Below are positions 60,195 to 64,000 of a stretch of 64,000 bases of DNA, one piece after another. The DNA is from Lysobacter soyae (GTDB lineage: Bacteria > Pseudomonadota > Gammaproteobacteria > Xanthomonadales > Xanthomonadaceae). The stretch is taken from positions 1-64,000 of the forward strand of contig NZ_CP080544.1 of NCBI RefSeq assembly GCF_019551435.1. The letters run 5' to 3'. Under the pieces are notes generated by a model that saw only the letters and a list, made by a program, of their open reading frames with translations, did no database searches and had not been told where the DNA came from. How positions within the stretch are numbered: position 1 is the stretch's first letter; every line of letters starts with the position of its first letter. A program made the position numbers and the translations under genes.

Positions 60195-61604
60195 TCAGAT
60201 CGTGTAGTACATCTGATATTCCAGCGGGTGCGTGGCCGCGCGGAACGCAGTGACTTCCTTCGACTTCATCGCGATGTAGCCGTCGATGAAGTCATCGGTG
60301 AACACGCCGCCGGCCTTGAGGAATTCGCGGTCTTTGTCCAAAGCTTCCAGGGCTTGGTCGAGCGAATGGCAAACGGTCGGGATGTTCTTTTCTTCTTCCG
60401 GCGGCAAGTCATACAAGTCTTTGTCGCTCGGGCTGCCGGGATCGATTTGGTTCTTGATGCCGTCAAGACCCGCCATCATCAATGCGGCAAAGGTCAGGTA
60501 ACCGGTGTTCATCGGATCGGGGAAGCGGATTTCAATGCGGCGCGCTTTCGGATTCGAGACATGCGGAATGCGGCAGGAGGCCGAACGGTTCGAGGCCGAA
60601 TAGGCCAACATCACCGGGGCTTCATAGCCCGGCACCAAACGCTTGTAGGAGTTGGTGGTGCTGTTGGCGAAGGCGTTGATGGCACGTGCGTGCTTGAAGA
60701 TGCCGCCGATGTACCACAGCGCCATTTGCGACAGACCGCCGTAGCCGTCACCCGAGAACAAATTCTGGCCGCCCTTGGCCAAAGACATGTGCACGTGCAT
60801 GCCGCTGCCGTTGTCGCCGACGATCGGCTTCGGCATGAAGGTCGCAGTTTTGCCTTCGCGATGCGCGACTTGCTTGATGATGTATTTCATCGTGAGCAGG
60901 TCGTCGGCTTTCTTCACCAAGGTGTCGAAACGCGTGCCGATTTCGCATTGGCCGGCGTTGGCGACTTCATGGTGATGCACTTCGACTTCGATGCCGGTTT
61001 CGGTCAGCACTTTGCACATGTCGGCGCGGATGTCGTGCAGAGAATCGAGCGGTGCGACGGGGAAGTAACCGCCTTTCACCATCGGACGGTAGCCGTGGTT
61101 GCGTCCGTCGTAGTCACGACCCGAGTTCCAATGCGCTTCTTCGGAGTCGACTTGGAAGAAGGTGTGACCCATTTCGTTCGCAAAACGCACCGAGTCGAAA
61201 ATGAAGAACTCGGGTTCCGGACCGAAGAATGCCTGCTCGGCGATGCCGCTGGCTTTCAAATAAGCTTCGGCACGGCGTGCGACCCCACGCGGATCGCGCG
61301 AATAGGCTTGCATGGTGGTCGGGTCGAGAATGTCGCAGGTCAGCACCAGCGTCGGATGCATGGTGAACGGATCGACGAAGGCGGTGCTCGCGTCAGGCAG
61401 CAGGACCATGTCCGAGTTTTGAATACCGCGCCAACCGGTGATCGAACTGCCGTCAAACATGCGGCCGTCTTCGAACAGGCTTTCATCGACGATGTGAGCC
61501 GGGAACGTGACGTGGTGCTGGACGCCGCGCATGTCGGCGAAACGCAAATCGACGAATTCGATGGCGTGGTCTTTAACGAGTTTCAGAACGTTTTCGATGG
61601 ACAT
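60195..61604 (-). CDS. glnA: Glutamine synthetase, type I
   Basis: The protein has 469 residues from the ATG at 61604, the usual length. It makes glutamine from glutamate, ammonia and ATP. Marks: [35 protein letters not shown], and the adenylylation-site Tyr in [15 protein letters not shown], which marks the GSI-beta class controlled by GlnE. Upstream lie a sigma-54 promoter and an NtrC site. Confidence 0.97.
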   Translation of the reverse strand: MSIENVLKLVKDHAIEFVDLRFADMRGVQHHVTFPAHIVDESLFEDGRMFDGSSITGWRGIQNSDMVLLPDASTAFVDPFTMHPTLVLTCDILDPTTMQAYSRDPRGVARRAEAYLKASGIAEQAFFGPEPEFFIFDSVRFANEMGHTFFQVDSEEAHWNSGRDYDGRNHGYRPMVKGGYFPVAPLDSLHDIRADMCKVLTETGIEVEVHHHEVANAGQCEIGTRFDTLVKKADDLLTMKYIIKQVAHREGKTATFMPKPIVGDNGSGMHVHMSLAKGGQNLFSGDGYGGLSQMALWYIGGIFKHARAINAFANSTTNSYKRLVPGYEAPVMLAYSASNRSASCRIPHVSNPKARRIEIRFPDPMNTGYLTFAALMMAGLDGIKNQIDPGSPSDKDLYDLPPEEEKNIPTVCHSLDQALEALDKDREFLKAGGVFTDDFIDGYIAMKSKEVTAFRAATHPLEYQMYYTI

Positions 61605-61635
61605 GGCGGACTCGGTAGAAGGGATGCATGAGATA

Positions 61636-61653
61636 AAGCAAAGCGCATGCCAA
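61636..61653 (-). promoter_or_regulatory. Sigma-54 promoter of glnA
   Basis: On the minus strand TTGGCATGCGCTTTGCTT matches TGGCAC-N5-TTGCW: GG (-24) and GC (-12) are ten bases apart. It lies about 32 bases before the glnA ATG. Confidence 0.75.
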
Positions 61654-61734
61654 GCTTGAATGGCACGCAAGCGCTTGATTTATATACTTCACCGCCACGA
61701 GATCCGTCTGTTTCGCACCAGAACGGGCGGCAAT

Positions 61735-61751
61735 TGCACCATGTCGGTGCA
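61735..61751. promoter_or_regulatory. NtrC binding site upstream of glnA
   Basis: TGCACC-ATGTC-GGTGCA is a perfect TGCACC-N5-GGTGCA NtrC operator, about 100 bases upstream of the sigma-54 promoter. A weaker site, CGCACC-AGAAC-GGGCGG at 61714-61730, lies 21 bases away, two helical turns. Confidence 0.85.
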
Positions 61752-61772
61752 ACTTGTCTTATTCCGTGTGAC

Positions 61773-62282
61773 TCAAGCCGCGGGGGCAGCGGCGCCCGCG
61801 TAACGCATGGCAACGTCACAGCGTTCGTAGCGTGTGCCATAGCGCGCGGCGATGTCCGGATCGTGGACAAAGCCGAGTTTCTCGTAGAGATGAATCGCTG
61901 CGGCGCAACGTTTGTTGGTCAGCAGATAGAGCGGATCGGCGCCCATCTCAATGCCGCGCGCAATCCCATGCTGCAACAGGAATTCGCCGGCTTTCTTACC
62001 GCGCGCCGATTCACGCACGCCCATCTTGGTCAGCTCGATGCCGCCTTCACCCGTTCGTTGCAACGCACAGGTGCCGACCACACCGAGCCCGTCGATTTCG
62101 GCGAACAAGATGTCGCCGCCGGGCGCGATGATTCGGGCACGCGGATTCTCCAGCACCTCACGATCGGTGTCCTCGAGTTTGAACATCGAGGTGATCCATT
62201 CGACATTGATGTCGTGGAATTCACCGGCCAACTCGTCTGTAAAACGAATCAGCCGGACATCCTGAGGTGCGTCGTTCGCCAT
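61773..62282 (-). CDS. GNAT-family N-acetyltransferase
   Basis: The protein has 169 residues. The acetyl-CoA loop is in KMGVRESARGKKAGEFLLQHG, followed by ALYLL-type strand (DPLYLLTNKRCAAAIHLYEKLGF). Substrate unknown. It starts two bases after the RND gene ends, so the two may share a transcript. Confidence 0.9.
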   Translation of the reverse strand: MANDAPQDVRLIRFTDELAGEFHDINVEWITSMFKLEDTDREVLENPRARIIAPGGDILFAEIDGLGVVGTCALQRTGEGGIELTKMGVRESARGKKAGEFLLQHGIARGIEMGADPLYLLTNKRCAAAIHLYEKLGFVHDPDIAARYGTRYERCDVAMRYAGAAAPAA

Positions 62283-62284
62283 GC

Positions 62285-64000
62285 TCAGCCTGCTTTCTTT
62301 TCCGCGGGAGCCGATTCGGATTCCAGGCGATCGCCCAGCATCCAGCGCACAGCGACGTAGAACACCGGGATGAACAGCAGACCGAGCACCGTCGCGAACA
62401 CCATGCCGCCGATCACACCGGTACCGATGGCGTGACGCGCGTTGGCACCTGCGCCGGTAGAGATGGCCAGTGGCACCACGCCGGCGATAAAGGCCAACGA
62501 GGTCATCAAGATCGGTCGCAAGCGCAGACGTGCCGCTTCCAGCACTGCCGCACCCAAGGGCTTGCCTTCCTGACGCGCGAAGATCGCGAACTCGACAATC
62601 AAAATCGCGTTCTTGGCGGCCAGGCCCATCACCGTGATCATTCCGATCTTGAAGTAGATGTCGTTGGGCAAACCACGCAGCATCGAGAAAATAACCGCGC
62701 CCATGATGCCGATCGGCACCACCAACAACACCGCGATCGGCACCGTCCAGCTTTCATACAGGGCGGCGAGGCAGAGGAAGACCACCACGATCGACAACAC
62801 CATCAGCATGGTGGTTTGGTTGCCCGACAAAATTTCCTGATAGCTCTGACCGGCCCAGTCGTAACCGAAGCCTTGCGGCAATTCCTTCTCGACAATGCGC
62901 TCCATCGAATTCATCGCATCACCGGAGCTGTAGCCCGCCGCCTGCTGCCCCACCACTTCAATGGCGGCAAAGCCGTTGTAGCGCTGCAGTGCCGGCGGTG
63001 CGACCTGCCACTTGGAATGCACCACGTTGGACAACGGAATCATTTCGGCGACCCCGGTGGCATCCTGCGTCGTCGACGGCGTGTAGAAATGCGACAAGGA
63101 TTCCGCGCCGGTGCGATAGGCACCTTCCGCTTGCATGGTGACGCGTTTGACGCGGCCGCCTTGTACGAAGTCATTGACATACACCGGCGCCAGCATCAAC
63201 TGGATGGCGCTGTAAATGTCACCCACCGACAAGCCCATGGCCTGTGCTTGCACGCGATCGACATCGAGTTTCAGCTGCGGCGCATCGGCCAACAGGTTCG
63301 GGCGCACCGCCATGAGCGATTTGTCTTGGCTGGCCTTGGCCATCAAGGTGCCCAATGCCTGACCGAGCGCTTCACGCCCGGCGCCACTGCGATCTTGCAA
63401 GTACATGTCGAAGCCGCCGAACTGACCGAGGCCGCTGACGGTCGGCAAGTTCATGACGAACACTTGCGCGTCACGAATGCCGAACATGGCACCGTTGGCC
63501 TTGCCGATGAACTCGGTGGCGGTGGTGTCACGGTCTTTCCAATCTTTGAGCTTGATGAAGCCCATGCCGACGTTTTCGCCCTGCCCCATGAAGCTGAAGC
63601 CCGCCACTTGCATGACGCTTTCAAACTCGGGTAGTTTTTCCAGATTGCTTCGCACGTCTTCGAAGACCGCTTCCGTGCGGCGCAAGGTGGCACCGGCAGG
63701 CAACTGCACCATGACCAAGGCATAGCCCTGATCTTCTTCAGGCAGGAAGCTGCCTTTCATCTTGCTGAAAAGAAAGCCGCCTACGATGGCGAGCGCGAGG
63801 AACACCACCATCCAACGCGGCGTATGCCGGATAGCGCTGCCGATGTGCCCGACGTAAGTGCTTTGCACTTTGTCATAAATGCGGTTGAAGCCGCGGAAAA
63901 TCGGATTGCGGCTCTCGTGATTCGTAGTCGGCTTGAGCAAGCTGGCACACAGCGCCGGCGTGAACCCCAAGGCCAGAAATGCCGAGAAGAACATGGCAAT
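62285..64000 (-). CDS. RND multidrug efflux transporter, HAE1 family (5' end beyond window)
   Basis: About 570 C-terminal residues are visible; the N-terminal part lies past 64000. Marks of AcrB/MexB-like pumps: FTPALCASLL, GSFLPEEDQGYALVMVQLP, YDWAGQSYQEI, IGMITVMGLAAKNAILIVEFA, SLAFIAGVVPLAISTGAGANARHAIGTGVIGG. Expected to export drugs by proton antiport with a fusion protein and TolC-type channel encoded further right. Confidence 0.93.
   Translation of the reverse strand: MAMFFSAFLALGFTPALCASLLKPTTNHESRNPIFRGFNRIYDKVQSTYVGHIGSAIRHTPRWMVVFLALAIVGGFLFSKMKGSFLPEEDQGYALVMVQLPAGATLRRTEAVFEDVRSNLEKLPEFESVMQVAGFSFMGQGENVGMGFIKLKDWKDRDTTATEFIGKANGAMFGIRDAQVFVMNLPTVSGLGQFGGFDMYLQDRSGAGREALGQALGTLMAKASQDKSLMAVRPNLLADAPQLKLDVDRVQAQAMGLSVGDIYSAIQLMLAPVYVNDFVQGGRVKRVTMQAEGAYRTGAESLSHFYTPSTTQDATGVAEMIPLSNVVHSKWQVAPPALQRYNGFAAIEVVGQQAAGYSSGDAMNSMERIVEKELPQGFGYDWAGQSYQEILSGNQTTMLMVLSIVVVFLCLAALYESWTVPIAVLLVVPIGIMGAVIFSMLRGLPNDIYFKIGMITVMGLAAKNAILIVEFAIFARQEGKPLGAAVLEAARLRLRPILMTSLAFIAGVVPLAISTGAGANARHAIGTGVIGGMVFATVLGLLFIPVFYVAVRWMLGDRLESESAPAEKKAG

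Noticed and set aside
60228-61631. Long open frame opposite glnA on the + strand
   Set aside because: Antisense shadow of glnA, whose motifs and length are unambiguous on the other strand.

Overview
The window looks like a chromosome segment of a gammaproteobacterium of the Xanthomonadaceae (Lysobacterales). Evidence: an oleABCD cluster, the gene order yibN-secB-gpsA beside a trpEGDCFBA block, tatABC, a TonB-dependent copper receptor close to ntrBC/glnA, and GC-rich coding DNA. The genus cannot be fixed from sequence alone.

Region 1 (1-14942) is the distal part of a sedentary chromosomal integron. It holds 24 attC sites, all in one orientation (R'' CTAAC first, R' GTTAG last). Almost every cassette gene is on the + strand, so the integrase gene should lie to the left, outside the window. 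Twelve attC sites are exactly 60 bp (counting the interrupted last one), eleven are 108-114 bp and one is atypical. Cassette products are mostly small lipoproteins, membrane proteins and unknowns. Several resemble defence or conflict proteins: a nucleoside 2-deoxyribosyltransferase-like protein, two HNH copies, two PD-(D/E)XK-like nucleases and a lone MNT nucleotidyltransferase. Many cassettes take their stop codon from R'', and some seem to take their Shine-Dalgarno from R'. The last attC is split by an IS110-family element of about 1.1 kb. Removing it restores a 59-60 bp attC, and its 5' noncoding end carries attC-like segments expected of a bridge RNA.

Region 2 (14943-16411) is a terminal cassette-like stretch with a serine beta-lactamase-fold lipoprotein gene, no attC behind it, and a 400-bp gap to the conserved chromosome.

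Region 3 (16412-64000) is ordinary chromosome. In order: small metabolic genes; a GAF-GGDEF diguanylate cyclase; an M28 peptidase; hemH; a SYLF protein; tatABC; truC, arfB and an acyltransferase; ubiB-ubiJ; oleD-oleC / oleB-oleA with a YkgJ-type gene on the opposite strand between them; an M16 peptidase; trmL; the trp operon with a leader peptide and attenuator; gpsA-secB-yibN; hemD containing three palindromes in frame; a thiolase; sodC; ntrC-ntrB; a copper receptor; DUF4442; glnA with a sigma-54 promoter and an NtrC operator; and the 3' part of an RND pump gene cut by the window edge. No rRNA, tRNA or CRISPR array was seen.
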